Source of the DNA: Paenibacillus plantarum
GTDB lineage: Bacteria; Bacillota; Bacilli; Paenibacillales; NBRC-103111
NCBI RefSeq assembly: GCF_013141695.1
Contig: NZ_WHNY01000067.1
Coordinates: 247,107 to 311,106, forward strand
Length of the DNA stretch: 64,000 nucleotides
Direction: 5' to 3'
In this document: positions 18,235 to 27,844 of the stretch, one piece after another
Layout: each line of letters starts with the position of its first letter
How positions within the stretch are numbered: position 1 is the stretch's first letter
Translations under genes and position numbers: made by a program
Notes under the pieces: model-generated
What the model was told of the DNA's origin: nothing
What the model saw: only the letters and a program-made list of their open reading frames with translations
Databases searched by the model: none

Positions 18235-20508
18235 ATGTCAAAGCAAAGGAAAGATGGGCCTGATCATTTCGTCATAGCTGCTATCGAAACAATCGAGGAT
18301 GCGGATCTACTGTTCATTTCGGAGTTAACGGTGTGGTTTGTTCTTTCTGGTTATCTGGAATTAATTCGTAATGGTTCGGATGTTTTGATTAGGACCGGCG
18401 ATATTTTTGTTTTGAATAAAGGGGATATGGTTCGTGTGATCGGCAGCGCAGAGAATGCGACGCTTACCGTGAAGTTTCTGATCAATGAGTATCAGGAGGA
18501 GTTTCCACCATTTAAACTGAACATTCCCCTATCGATGGTATACAAGAAGGACGGATACGAGCTTGTGCGAAATTGTATGGCGTATTTGTACATCGAAATG
18601 AGTTATCCTGGAGAAGGCTCTGATTACATGATTGAAGGGTACTCCAAACGTTTGATCGGACTGCTGTACAGGTACCTCGGGCTAGTGGACGAGAGAGAGC
18701 AAGCGCACGCGGCTACAGATAAGGTGAAAGAAATCATATCGTATATTAATCTCAATTATGCGGAGAAACTGAGCTTGGATGAGATTGCGGAGAAGTTCTA
18801 TAGCAGTAAATACTATCTGGCCCATTCTTTCAAAAATCAATTAGGGATTTCAATCGGTAATTATATCAAAGAAGTCCGATTGTTTCATAGCTACCGCGTG
18901 CTAGGAAGCACGAATGACAAGATTGTCACGATTGCCTTAGCCAACGGTTTTCCCAATGTACGCTCCTTTAATGAAGCATTCAAAGAGAAATATAAGGTTA
19001 CACCTGCTGAGTTTCGAGAAGAGAATCAAATTGTAAAGGTTCGCAATCGTGAAGAGAGCGTGCTGTCTCAAGATGTGATGTCGTTACTAGCTCCTTATGT
19101 GCCACTTGGCGAATTGCCTGCTGCCTCATCGATTTCACCTGATCGTATGGAGGTTCGCCTTAATATGGATCAAACCATCGGACAGTATACCAAAGTGAAT
19201 CATGTATTAAAGGTGAAGGGCGAGTTACCAGAAAGCCGCTTGTTGGAAGTGCGAGATCGACTCATGGTGAAGTGGGTCGCGGTTTCTCGTGTCTTAAGGA
19301 AAACCGATATACAAGTAATAGATGGCAGGCTTGTTTGTTCCTTTACAGCATTGGACCGATTATTGCAGCAGATTGTCTCCGTGGGTATGATACCCTATCT
19401 TCAATTTCACACCATTGATTTTGATGACTGGGAGGAGCTTGGTTTTCCTGACAAAGCCTTATTTCAAAGTGTGATGGCAGAATTACACTTGCATTTACAG
19501 CAAAATTATAGGACAAGCCAAGACTGGATGTATGAATTCCGCTGTTTCTATGAATTGCAGAATGGCGGAGCGTTATGTCAGCCGTTAGTGCAGGGGATAA
19601 CAATCTTCAAAGGGTATAAGAATATGGTCATTCATTTCCCCGTACCCCCAGAGGATGCGAGATCACTTGATAATGAAAGCTATAATATGGTTTATTGCAT
19701 CGATGATTGGACGCGAATGCGCAAGATTCCACTCGAAGCCGCGTTGCATCATTTATACGATGAAGCTTACATTCAGGTCATTAACAACAGTACGAACATG
19801 AAGATGCAGAATCGGATTCTGGACTGGATGCTAGTGCATGAACATGATGAATATCTACGTGCATACTCGGATTTAGCGCAAGCGAACGCGAGTATTTGGC
19901 AATACACAAGCTTATTGAATCACAACGAAAGTGCAGATCACTATTACTCACCGTTGTCGCTCGACTTGGCGAAGTTATTCGAATACTTCTCAGATGAGCT
20001 GGCGAGTAAGCTGTCGTTATGTCATTTAGATGGTCGTTACAAGGATATTTGGTATACGAAAGAATTTATGAGTCGACTCTATGAAGATCTTGTGTTCCGG
20101 AACGATGCCTGTATCGTGACCAAGCAACAAGAAAATTACCGAATTCTAACCGCGTATCCAGAGGAAGAGCTGCGACATATTATTATGCAGACGAATGATC
20201 CATTGAAATTAGCTTGGCGTAAGGCCAAAAGTCCATACATTGTAGTGAAGCTGGAACTTGCGAATTTGGAAGGTACGTATCGATTGATCAAGCAACAATT
20301 AACACCTGAGCAGATCGATCAGCGAATTGGGATTACCGAATTAAGGGAATGCAAAAAGTTGTCCTTTGATGACATTGCCTACTGGAATGCGATCAATCGA
20401 CCTTCGAGAAGCGTCGAACAGCTAATAATCAAGGGAATTCACACCTTGGAATTTGAGATTCCAATCTTTGGAATTGTCATGATTGACCTCGAGAAAATGA
20501 ACGACTAG
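18235..20508 (+). CDS. AraC-family regulator with decayed GH39-like domain
   Basis: 757 residues: a cupin-like N-terminus (about 1-140, GDIFVLNKGDMVRV), an AraC HTH pair (about 162-262, ANGFPNVRSFNEAFKEKYKVTPAEF), then about 490 residues resembling a GH39 beta-xylosidase TIM barrel (FTALDRLLQQIVSVGMIPYLQF; later a tryptophan-led strand). Where active GH39 enzymes have a WNEPN-type acid/base motif this protein reads YEFRCFYELQNG, so the enzyme part appears inactive and may be a sugar sensor. GAAAGGAGA fits ATG 18235; an in-frame GTG at 18202 is less likely. It stands alone between two terminators and probably controls the GH3 genes downstream. The AraC part is firm, the GH39 assignment moderate. 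Confidence 0.8.
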   Translation: MSKQRKDGPDHFVIAAIETIEDADLLFISELTVWFVLSGYLELIRNGSDVLIRTGDIFVLNKGDMVRVIGSAENATLTVKFLINEYQEEFPPFKLNIPLSMVYKKDGYELVRNCMAYLYIEMSYPGEGSDYMIEGYSKRLIGLLYRYLGLVDEREQAHAATDKVKEIISYINLNYAEKLSLDEIAEKFYSSKYYLAHSFKNQLGISIGNYIKEVRLFHSYRVLGSTNDKIVTIALANGFPNVRSFNEAFKEKYKVTPAEFREENQIVKVRNREESVLSQDVMSLLAPYVPLGELPAASSISPDRMEVRLNMDQTIGQYTKVNHVLKVKGELPESRLLEVRDRLMVKWVAVSRVLRKTDIQVIDGRLVCSFTALDRLLQQIVSVGMIPYLQFHTIDFDDWEELGFPDKALFQSVMAELHLHLQQNYRTSQDWMYEFRCFYELQNGGALCQPLVQGITIFKGYKNMVIHFPVPPEDARSLDNESYNMVYCIDDWTRMRKIPLEAALHHLYDEAYIQVINNSTNMKMQNRILDWMLVHEHDEYLRAYSDLAQANASIWQYTSLLNHNESADHYYSPLSLDLAKLFEYFSDELASKLSLCHLDGRYKDIWYTKEFMSRLYEDLVFRNDACIVTKQQENYRILTAYPEEELRHIIMQTNDPLKLAWRKAKSPYIVVKLELANLEGTYRLIKQQLTPEQIDQRIGITELRECKKLSFDDIAYWNAINRPSRSVEQLIIKGIHTLEFEIPIFGIVMIDLEKMND

Positions 20509-20509
20509 T

Positions 20510-20571
20510 GCTAAATGTTGCGCATTCGATTTTATGAAACATCGAATGAACGCAATATTTAGCTTTTTTTT
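20510..20571 (+). terminator. Terminator of the AraC-GH39 gene
   Basis: GCTAAAT...TTCGAT pairs with ATCGAA...ATTTAGC in a long interrupted stem, then eight T. Confidence 0.85.
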
Positions 20572-20594
20572 CGACAATATCCTCATAGATAACA

Positions 20595-20608
20595 TGTAAG
20601 CGCTATAT
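20595..20608 (+). promoter_or_regulatory. cre-like site before GH3 operon
   Basis: TGTAAGCGCTATAT matches TGWAARCGYTWNCW at 13 of 14 positions and shares its first 12 bases with the perfect site at 59471-59484. It lies 44 bp before the GH3 start, a position typical for CcpA repression. Confidence 0.5.
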
Positions 20609-20651
20609 TAAAATTGAAAAAAACAGCAAGACGAAACCGGAGGGTGTTACC

Positions 20652-23417
20652 GTGTGGGGTTATTTTAAAAACAAGCAAGCCATGAAAAAAGAGACTGTGC
20701 AAAAAGTAAGGGCTGATAAAGCTAAGCTGAAAGAACGAAAGCAAGAACTGGCTATGCTGCCAGAAGCGGAACGTAAAGCCGCGGTAGAACAAGATAAACA
20801 AGTACAGAAAGAACAAAAGCAACAATCGAAGCTCAGGATGAAATCGTTAAGCCGTAAAGATCGAAGAGTGATGAAAAAGGAAGCGAAACGATACAAGAAA
20901 ATCAAAAGCAGACCAAGACGACTCGCAGGCTGGTCGGTTGTGGCCGCGATCGTTATCCTCTTATTCGTACAATTCGGTCCAATGGCATCAAGTATTATTG
21001 ATGCGCTGACGGCCAAACATATAACCGCAATAACCGATTCGCCAGAGGCACTTGCCGCACGTGAACACGGTGAGAAAGTAGCGGAAGAAATTGCAAATGA
21101 AGGCATCGTTCTATTGAAGAACGAAGCCAACCAACTGCCACTACAGGACAAAAAGATCAATGTCTTCGGTTTATCGGCATTTGAACTGCGTTACGGAGGC
21201 GGCGGATCTGGCGCGGGTGATAATTCACGTGCGGTTAATTTATTCGATGGCCTGACGAATGCCGGTATTTCGTATAACACGGACCTGCATCAGATGTATC
21301 AAACTGTGCGGGAAGAAAAAGGCGCAGGTTCCAGTGGAAGCACAGGAATCGTTCAAGTTGTAAAGGGCTTGATGGGCTTGAATTCCAGCGATGAACCAAC
21401 CATCGATTACTTGACAGACGAGGCGATCAAACAAGCGAAAGCTTATTCGGACAATGCGCTCATTGTCATTTCCAGTGAAAGCACAGAAGCAAGCGATGCT
21501 AAGGTTGAGCAATTGAAATTGACGGATAATAAACGTGCGTTGGTTGAAAAGGTTGCCCAAAACTTTGCTCACGTAACACTTGTGATCAATGCAGGGAATG
21601 CATTGGAGCTTGGATTCGTTAATGAATACAAATCCATTCAATCGGTATTGTGGATAGGAACTCCGGGTCCTTACGGAGCCAATGCATTAGGCAATGTTCT
21701 TGCAGGCAAGACGAATCCATCAGGCCGAATTCCAGATACGTATGTCTATGATAATTCATCAGCTCCCGCAAGTGAGAACTTCGGAGACTATGGCTATAAT
21801 AACTTGAAATATTCATTCATGAATTATCAAGAAGGTATTTATGTGGGATACCGTTTCTATGAAACCTTCTATCAAGGTAATGAAAAGGGTTACCGAGACA
21901 CCGTGTTATATCCTTATGGATATGGATTAAGTTATACGGACTTTGAATGGACAGTCCAGAATCAGACATTCACCAAAGATAAGATTGAATTGCAAGTCAA
22001 CGTGAAGAACGTTGGTAATCGGGCAGGAAAAGACGTCGTTCAACTGTATTACTCAGCTCCCTATGTGGCAGGAGGCATTGAGAAATCAGCCATCGAAATG
22101 GCTACCTACGCGAAGACGTCGCTGCTAGAAGCGGGTCAATCGGAAGTGATAACCTTATCGTTTGCGACCGAAGAGATGGCTTCTTATGATATGAACGGTG
22201 AGCAAGCGTATGTGTTAGATCCAGGCACTTATCAGATTAAAGTCGCTCACAACGTCCATGATATTGCAGCAAGTTATGACTTTCAGATTGCGGAGAAAAA
22301 GGTCTATAAAGCTGACAAGGATACAGGAACGGCTTACAAGAATCAGTTTGATCTAGCCAAAGGTGAACTCACCTATTTATCTCGTAATAATTGGGAGAAA
22401 ACGTATCCTTCTGACGAAAAAGTTAGTCATGAAGCACCGCAATATGTACTTGATTCATTCTCAGGGGAAACCGTAGCTTCTAAGCAGGCTATGCCGAAAG
22501 TTGGCGTCGACAACGGCATTAAGTTGAAAGATTTGAAAGGCGTAGCCTTCAACGATCCGAAGTGGGATGCCTTCTTGGATCAGCTCACATTGGATGAAAT
22601 GATCGATTATGTGGCAAACGGAGCCTATCGAACGATGGCTATTGACCGATTAGGCGTTCCCAAAACCTTGTTGATGGACGGCCCCGCCGGATTTAGTTAC
22701 TTTTTTAAACCTGTGCAAGCATCGTCCTATCCGTCCGAAATCATCATTGCAGCATCATGGAACAAGGATTTGGCGTATCGAATGGGCGAAGCCATAGGGA
22801 AAGAAGCACGTGCATATGGGATTCAGGGCTGGTATGCACCAGGTATGAATATCCACCGTACGGCGCAAGGAGGTCGTAACTTCGAGTTCTTCTCCGAAGA
22901 TCCAATGTTGTCGGGAACAATGGCAGCGGCGATGATCAAAGGAGCGCAAGACCAAGGGATTATTGCCTTCATGAAGCACTTTGCGTTAAATGATCAAGAA
23001 ACGAATGCACGTACCGGTAACCTAATCTGGGCCAACGAGCAAGCGATTCGTGAAATCTATTTGAAGCCATTCGAAATTTCGGTTAAAGAAGGTAAACCGC
23101 TAGGAACAATGTCCAGCTTCTCGATTATTGGAACGAAGTGGGCGGGAGCGAATTCCAACTTGCTTAATGATGTTCTGCGTAAAGAATGGGGCTTCGACGG
23201 GTTTGTTTCAAGTGATGCTGTCTTCGGCTTTATGAAAGCGCCGGATGCCGTTGTAGCGGGTAATGACTTGATGCTAGATATTATGACACCAACCAAAAAT
23301 GAAAAGTTACTGGAAAAAGCGTACAAAAAAGATCCAGCAGGTATTGCGAACGGCGTTCGTACAAGTGTTCATCATGTGTTGTACACGATCCTACAAACCT
23401 ACTTGTTTAAATCTTAA
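20652..23417 (+). CDS. Membrane-anchored, domain-permuted GH3 glycosidase
   Basis: 921 residues. Residues 1-90 are strongly basic and helical (many K/E/R/Q). A membrane helix at about 92-108 follows (WSVVAAIVILLFVQF), giving a type II anchor with the catalytic part outside. The GH3 domains come in permuted order: C-domain first (EIANEGIVLLKNEANQLPL, DTVLYPYGYGLSY), Fn3-like, then the N-domain barrel (LLMDGPAGFSYF, KHFALNDQETNART). The likely nucleophile is Asp855 in GFVSSDA. Family members release glucose or xylose from oligosaccharides. The start is GTG 20652 after GGAGGGTG. It is followed at 24 bp by a second, normally ordered GH3. Confidence 0.88.
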   Translation: MWGYFKNKQAMKKETVQKVRADKAKLKERKQELAMLPEAERKAAVEQDKQVQKEQKQQSKLRMKSLSRKDRRVMKKEAKRYKKIKSRPRRLAGWSVVAAIVILLFVQFGPMASSIIDALTAKHITAITDSPEALAAREHGEKVAEEIANEGIVLLKNEANQLPLQDKKINVFGLSAFELRYGGGGSGAGDNSRAVNLFDGLTNAGISYNTDLHQMYQTVREEKGAGSSGSTGIVQVVKGLMGLNSSDEPTIDYLTDEAIKQAKAYSDNALIVISSESTEASDAKVEQLKLTDNKRALVEKVAQNFAHVTLVINAGNALELGFVNEYKSIQSVLWIGTPGPYGANALGNVLAGKTNPSGRIPDTYVYDNSSAPASENFGDYGYNNLKYSFMNYQEGIYVGYRFYETFYQGNEKGYRDTVLYPYGYGLSYTDFEWTVQNQTFTKDKIELQVNVKNVGNRAGKDVVQLYYSAPYVAGGIEKSAIEMATYAKTSLLEAGQSEVITLSFATEEMASYDMNGEQAYVLDPGTYQIKVAHNVHDIAASYDFQIAEKKVYKADKDTGTAYKNQFDLAKGELTYLSRNNWEKTYPSDEKVSHEAPQYVLDSFSGETVASKQAMPKVGVDNGIKLKDLKGVAFNDPKWDAFLDQLTLDEMIDYVANGAYRTMAIDRLGVPKTLLMDGPAGFSYFFKPVQASSYPSEIIIAASWNKDLAYRMGEAIGKEARAYGIQGWYAPGMNIHRTAQGGRNFEFFSEDPMLSGTMAAAMIKGAQDQGIIAFMKHFALNDQETNARTGNLIWANEQAIREIYLKPFEISVKEGKPLGTMSSFSIIGTKWAGANSNLLNDVLRKEWGFDGFVSSDAVFGFMKAPDAVVAGNDLMLDIMTPTKNEKLLEKAYKKDPAGIANGVRTSVHHVLYTILQTYLFKS

Positions 23418-23441
23418 ACGCTTGAATATGAGGTGGAAACA

Positions 23442-25781
23442 TTGAAATATAAAGCATTAATTGAACGTATGACGATAGAAGAAAAAGCATCTTTAATGTC
23501 TGGCGCGAATTTCTGGAATACGAAAGCGATTGAGCGGCTGAATATTCCAGGTATTATGCTGACGGATGGCCCGCATGGTCTGAGGAAGCAAGGGGGAAAG
23601 GCAGACCATTTGGGTTTGAATAAAAGTCTGCCTGCCACTTGCTTCCCAACGGCCGCAACGCTAGCGAATAGTTGGGACCGACAATTGATTTATGATGTCG
23701 GTCAGACGATTGGGAATGAAGCAGCTAGCGAGAAAGTAAGCGTGTTGCTAGGGCCAGGATTGAATATTAAGCGGAATCCATTATGTGGCCGCAACTTTGA
23801 ATATTTTTCAGAGGATCCGTATTTGACAGGTGAATTGGCGAGTGAAATGGTCAAAGGGATACAATCCAATGGCATTTCAGCTTGTCCGAAACATTTTGCA
23901 GTCAACAGCCAAGAACATATGCGCATGACGATCGATGAGATTGTAGATGAGCGTTCGTTAAGAGAACTGTATCTGGAAGGATTCAGACGTGTCGTCGAGA
24001 AAAGTCAGCCCAAGACCATCATGACCTCTTATAACAAAGTAAATGGCACCTTCGCGAATGAAAACACGTATTTGTTACAGGATATTTTGTACGGAGAATG
24101 GGGATTTGACGGCGTTGTTGTGACGGACTGGGGCGGTAATAACGACCGTGTTGCAGGGTTGGTAGCAGGCAATCAATTGGAGATGCCTTCGACAAACGGG
24201 ATTACTGATCAAGAGATTGTGCAAGCCGTTCGAAGCAAGGAATTAGCGGAAGAGGCGTTGGATGAAGCCGTCGATCGTCTGTTGGAGCTGGTCTTTACTA
24301 CTCAGTTGAAGGATAACCACACAACGGGAGTTGACTATGATCTGCACCATGCCAAAGCGATTGAAGCGGCCAAACGTTCGATTGTGTTATTAAAAAATGA
24401 CGAGCAACTACTGCCGCTCGGTCCTGACAAGAAAGTCGCGATCGTTGGGGATTTCGCCAAACATCCTCGTTACCAAGGAGCTGGAAGTTCCCTTATTAAT
24501 CCGGCGAAGCTATCAAATGCCTGGGATGTATTGCGTGAATCAGGCTTGCCGATTGTGGGACACGCGAAAGGTTTTAAGCGGATGGGCGGCGGCAACGAAC
24601 AGTTGCGAAAGGAAGCCGTCCAGTTAGCGGAGCAGGCGGACATCGTTTTATTGTTCTTGGGTTTGGACGAAGGCAGCGAGGCGGAAGGCATTGACCGCGC
24701 GCACCTAGGATTGAGAGAGAACCAGTTAGACTTGCTTCAATCATTAACGAAGGTGAATCCGAATATTGTGGTGATTCTGGCTGGCGGCGGCGCGATCGAG
24801 ATGCCGTTCGTACAGGATGTGAAAGCTATCGTTCACACCTATTTATCCGGTCAAGGAAGCGCTGAAGCGTTATCGAGTGTTTTGCTTGGCACGTATAATC
24901 CAAGCGGTAAGCTCAGCGAAACATTCCCGATCGCTTACGGCGATGTGTCTTCCGCCCCTTATTACCCGGGTAAAGAGGCAACGTCGGAGCATACCGAAGG
25001 TATTTTTATCGGTTATCGATACTACGATACCGTCGAGAAACCTGTGCTGTTCCCATTCGGACATGGGTTATCATATACAACGTTTGCCTATTCGGATATA
25101 GCGGCTGATTCAGAGGGAGCGTCGTTTACCCTTACGAATACTGGCACTGTGGCGGGGGAAGAGGTTGCGCAGTTATACATCCAGAAGCTAGATTCCACCA
25201 TTTTTAGAGCGAAACGTGAGTTAAAAGGGTTTGACAAAGTGTTCTTAATGCCTGGCGAAAGCAAGCGCGTCTCGATCAAGCTGGAAGAACGGGATTTCTC
25301 CTATTATAATCCGACGATTCACGAGTGGGCGGTTGAACCTGGCGTCTACGACATTCAAATTGGCAGCTCGATTCAGACGATTCATTTGCATGGACAGGTG
25401 ACACTCTCAGGGGACGCCGTCCCTTGCGAGCATACGAAGGAGCAATTCCCTCACTATTATAGCGGACATGTGCATGATGTAACGCCGGAAGAATATAACC
25501 GTCTGTTGGGTTACGAACCGCCACAGCGTTTGTGGGATCCGAAACGGGATTTGGGATTAAACGATACCATTGCACAAGCGAAATATAAGAATTGGTTGGG
25601 AAAAACGATCTATGGCGTTGTAATCTTCTTTAACAAATTTTTTGACGCCGTCAACGAGCCTTTGCTAGCGAATAATGTCTACTTCGTTATGAATATGCCA
25701 TTTCGTCAAATCGATCGCTTTACCGGCGGTAAAATAAGTCGAAAACAAATTTTGACGTTGTTGAGATGGATAAATCGATGA
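23442..25781 (+). CDS. GH3 beta-glucosidase-like enzyme
   Basis: 779 residues in the classical order: N-terminal barrel (MTIEEKASLMSG start; KHFAVNSQE; nucleophile Asp229 in VVVTDWGG), C-domain (RSIVLLKNDEQLLPL), Fn3-like domain (LFPFGHGLSYTTF...), then an extra C-terminal tail of about 90 residues with hydrophobic stretches (IYGVVIFFNKFF). No signal peptide, so it is probably cytoplasmic or attached to the inner membrane face by the tail. GAGGTGG (23430-23436) supports TTG 23442, giving the usual MKYKALIERM-type N-terminus; GTG 23433 lies inside the ribosome site. It likely cleaves the imported products of the preceding extracellular GH3. Confidence 0.88.
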   Translation: MKYKALIERMTIEEKASLMSGANFWNTKAIERLNIPGIMLTDGPHGLRKQGGKADHLGLNKSLPATCFPTAATLANSWDRQLIYDVGQTIGNEAASEKVSVLLGPGLNIKRNPLCGRNFEYFSEDPYLTGELASEMVKGIQSNGISACPKHFAVNSQEHMRMTIDEIVDERSLRELYLEGFRRVVEKSQPKTIMTSYNKVNGTFANENTYLLQDILYGEWGFDGVVVTDWGGNNDRVAGLVAGNQLEMPSTNGITDQEIVQAVRSKELAEEALDEAVDRLLELVFTTQLKDNHTTGVDYDLHHAKAIEAAKRSIVLLKNDEQLLPLGPDKKVAIVGDFAKHPRYQGAGSSLINPAKLSNAWDVLRESGLPIVGHAKGFKRMGGGNEQLRKEAVQLAEQADIVLLFLGLDEGSEAEGIDRAHLGLRENQLDLLQSLTKVNPNIVVILAGGGAIEMPFVQDVKAIVHTYLSGQGSAEALSSVLLGTYNPSGKLSETFPIAYGDVSSAPYYPGKEATSEHTEGIFIGYRYYDTVEKPVLFPFGHGLSYTTFAYSDIAADSEGASFTLTNTGTVAGEEVAQLYIQKLDSTIFRAKRELKGFDKVFLMPGESKRVSIKLEERDFSYYNPTIHEWAVEPGVYDIQIGSSIQTIHLHGQVTLSGDAVPCEHTKEQFPHYYSGHVHDVTPEEYNRLLGYEPPQRLWDPKRDLGLNDTIAQAKYKNWLGKTIYGVVIFFNKFFDAVNEPLLANNVYFVMNMPFRQIDRFTGGKISRKQILTLLRWINR

Positions 25782-26371
25782 GAAATGTGTGGCATAGCTA
25801 TAAAGAACGACATCCTGCTATTGCTCAATTCCTTCTATTCTTGATCCTCAGCGTTGGAATGACGGCATTGCAACTGATTCTAATGCCACTCATTAAACTC
25901 ATATTCGCACAGACATCTTTGCTCACAATTAGCTTCCAAATCTTCCAGTTGGGGCATAACTTTGATGGAAGTGCTTATTATGTATTCGACTATGCGGCTG
26001 GTTCGCTTGCTTCAGGCGGTGGAGGAGGGATTGGTTATTTCCTTGCCGTCCAAATAACACTTGGGATTGCACAGATCATTAATTTTTTCGCCCAGAGGAA
26101 TATTACATTTAAATCCAATAGTAATATTTGGAAGGCTGCTTTTTGGTACGTATTAGCGTACGTTGTGATAACGATCGGTGCAGCCGCTGCCCAAGGATTT
26201 TACAAAGCGCCGATCTATGACTTATTCATCAACACATGGAACATGGGTTCATTAGGTGAAACAACAGCAGACATTATTACCATGGGGATCAATAGTACAA
26301 TTTCATTCTTTGTGTTCTACCCGATATTTAAAATCATTTTCAAACAAGAGCCTGACCTACAGGGTTCGTAA
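25766..26371 (+). CDS. Small multi-pass membrane protein, GtrA-like
   Basis: 201 residues with about four or five predicted membrane helices. The segment QIINFFAQRNITFKSN resembles the conserved loop of GtrA-family flippase-like proteins, but the protein is longer than typical GtrA (about 130-150) with a Gly-rich insert (SGGGGGIG). It overlaps the end of the GH3 gene. The start may be ATG 25766 or ATG 25778, the latter giving an ATGA stop-start overlap. A role in moving lipid-linked sugars is only a guess from the family. Confidence 0.6.
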   Translation: MDKSMRNVWHSYKERHPAIAQFLLFLILSVGMTALQLILMPLIKLIFAQTSLLTISFQIFQLGHNFDGSAYYVFDYAAGSLASGGGGGIGYFLAVQITLGIAQIINFFAQRNITFKSNSNIWKAAFWYVLAYVVITIGAAAAQGFYKAPIYDLFINTWNMGSLGETTADIITMGINSTISFFVFYPIFKIIFKQEPDLQGS

Positions 26372-26392
26372 GCCCTGTAAAGGGCTTTTTTT
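26371..26392 (+). terminator. Terminator of GH3 operon
   Basis: AGCCCTGTAAAGGGCT hairpin followed by T7, starting at the last base of the stop codon. Confidence 0.85.
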
Positions 26393-26479
26393 GCGTTATA
26401 TGCTGAATTGTTAACTCGTTGCCGTCATAAAATGAAGGAGAATGTAGTGGTAATTATCTTAGTAAAGGGGAAGATGAAC

Positions 26480-27835
26480 ATGCAAATCGCACGCAAATTT
26501 GCTTCAGTACCCTCCAAGTTACAGGGCGGACGCACCCAAGAACTCATGGATAAAAGACAAGCATTCGTACCCAGAGGCGTCGGCAACAATACGCCCATTT
26601 TTGTTGAAAAGGCAGAAGGGGCTTTGATTTATGATGTGGATGGTAATGTGTTCATTGATTTTGCCGGCGCGATCGGTACGCAGAATGTTGGCCATTGCCC
26701 GCCTGAAGTTGTCAAAGCTGTGCAAGCGCAGCTTGAAAAATATATTCATCCTTGCTTTCATGTCGCTATGTATGAACCTTATCTAGAGTTAGCTGAGAAA
26801 TTGGCACAAATGACGCCAGGCAACTTTCCGAAGAAAACGATCTTTCTAAATAGCGGTGCAGAAGCGGTTGAAAATGCTGTGAAAATAGCAAGGAAATTTA
26901 CAGGGAAGTCTGGCATCGTCTCCTTCTCGCGAGGATTTCATGGTCGGACACTCTTGGGTATGTCGCTTACAAGCAAGGTCAGACCGTATAAGTTCCAGAT
27001 GGGTCCGTTTGCTCCAGCCACCTACAAAGCACAATTCCCGTATCCGTTGAATCGTCCGCAAGGCATGTCGGAGACAGATTACGCGCTTTATTGTGTTGGG
27101 CAATTTCAGGATTTCCTTTATACGGAAGTCGCACCGGAGGAGTTAGCTGCGGTCATTATGGAGCCGATCCAAGGTGAAGGCGGCTTCATCGTTCCTCCGA
27201 AAGAATTTGTGCAAGGTGTATATGAGATTTGCAAACGAAACGGTATTTTGTTCATTGCTGATGAAATTCAAACAGGTTTCGGACGTACGGGAGAAATGTT
27301 CGCTTCCACCCATTTTGGGATTGAACCTGATTTGATGACGATGTCGAAATCCATTGCAGCAGGCTTGCCCATATCGGCCGTAACGGGACGCTCGGAGATT
27401 ATGGATGCACCTGCACCTGGCGAAATTGGTGGGACCTATGGTGGAAGTCCACTTGGATGTGTGGCAGCATTGGCCGTTATCGAGAAGATGGAACGCGAGA
27501 ATCTCGTTGAACGATCACGGGTTATCGGTGAGACAATTCGCGGATTCTTTACGGACTTGCAGAAGACGGTTCCGCATATTGCGGAGGTGCGCGGACTAGG
27601 TGCGATGTGTGCAATCGAATTCGTTCATCCCGATACGAACGTACCCGATAAAGCGAATGCTGCTGCGATTCAGAAAGGCTGCTACGAAGCAGGCGTGATC
27701 CTTTTAAGTGCTGGGGTGCACAGCAACGTCATTCGTTTCCTGACCCCGCTCGTCATCACAGATGAAGAGCTTGCCGAAGGCCTTGATATTATCCAACATG
27801 TTATAATTGAGCAATATGCCGAAGAGAGAAAGTAG
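26480..27835 (+). CDS. gabT: 4-aminobutyrate aminotransferase
   Basis: A class III PLP-dependent aminotransferase, about 451 residues. It shows IDFAGAIGTQNVGH, IFLNSGAEAVENAVKIARK, FSRGFHGRT, the Asp motif FIADEIQTGFGRTG and the PLP lysine Lys290 in TMSKSIAAGLP, all close to Bacillus GabT. It transfers the amino group of GABA to 2-oxoglutarate, giving succinate semialdehyde. The start is uncertain: AGGGG (26466-26470) fits ATG 26480, while AAGGAG (26435-26440) would fit GTG 26447 and add 11 residues. The dehydrogenase for the product follows after 9 bp. Confidence 0.9.
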   Translation: MQIARKFASVPSKLQGGRTQELMDKRQAFVPRGVGNNTPIFVEKAEGALIYDVDGNVFIDFAGAIGTQNVGHCPPEVVKAVQAQLEKYIHPCFHVAMYEPYLELAEKLAQMTPGNFPKKTIFLNSGAEAVENAVKIARKFTGKSGIVSFSRGFHGRTLLGMSLTSKVRPYKFQMGPFAPATYKAQFPYPLNRPQGMSETDYALYCVGQFQDFLYTEVAPEELAAVIMEPIQGEGGFIVPPKEFVQGVYEICKRNGILFIADEIQTGFGRTGEMFASTHFGIEPDLMTMSKSIAAGLPISAVTGRSEIMDAPAPGEIGGTYGGSPLGCVAALAVIEKMERENLVERSRVIGETIRGFFTDLQKTVPHIAEVRGLGAMCAIEFVHPDTNVPDKANAAAIQKGCYEAGVILLSAGVHSNVIRFLTPLVITDEELAEGLDIIQHVIIEQYAEERK

Positions 27836-27844
27836 GGAGTACAG

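Noticed and set aside
20652..25781. The two GH3 genes as one frameshifted gene
   Set aside because: Each contains a complete set of GH3 domains with its own nucleophile, in different order, and each has a ribosome site.
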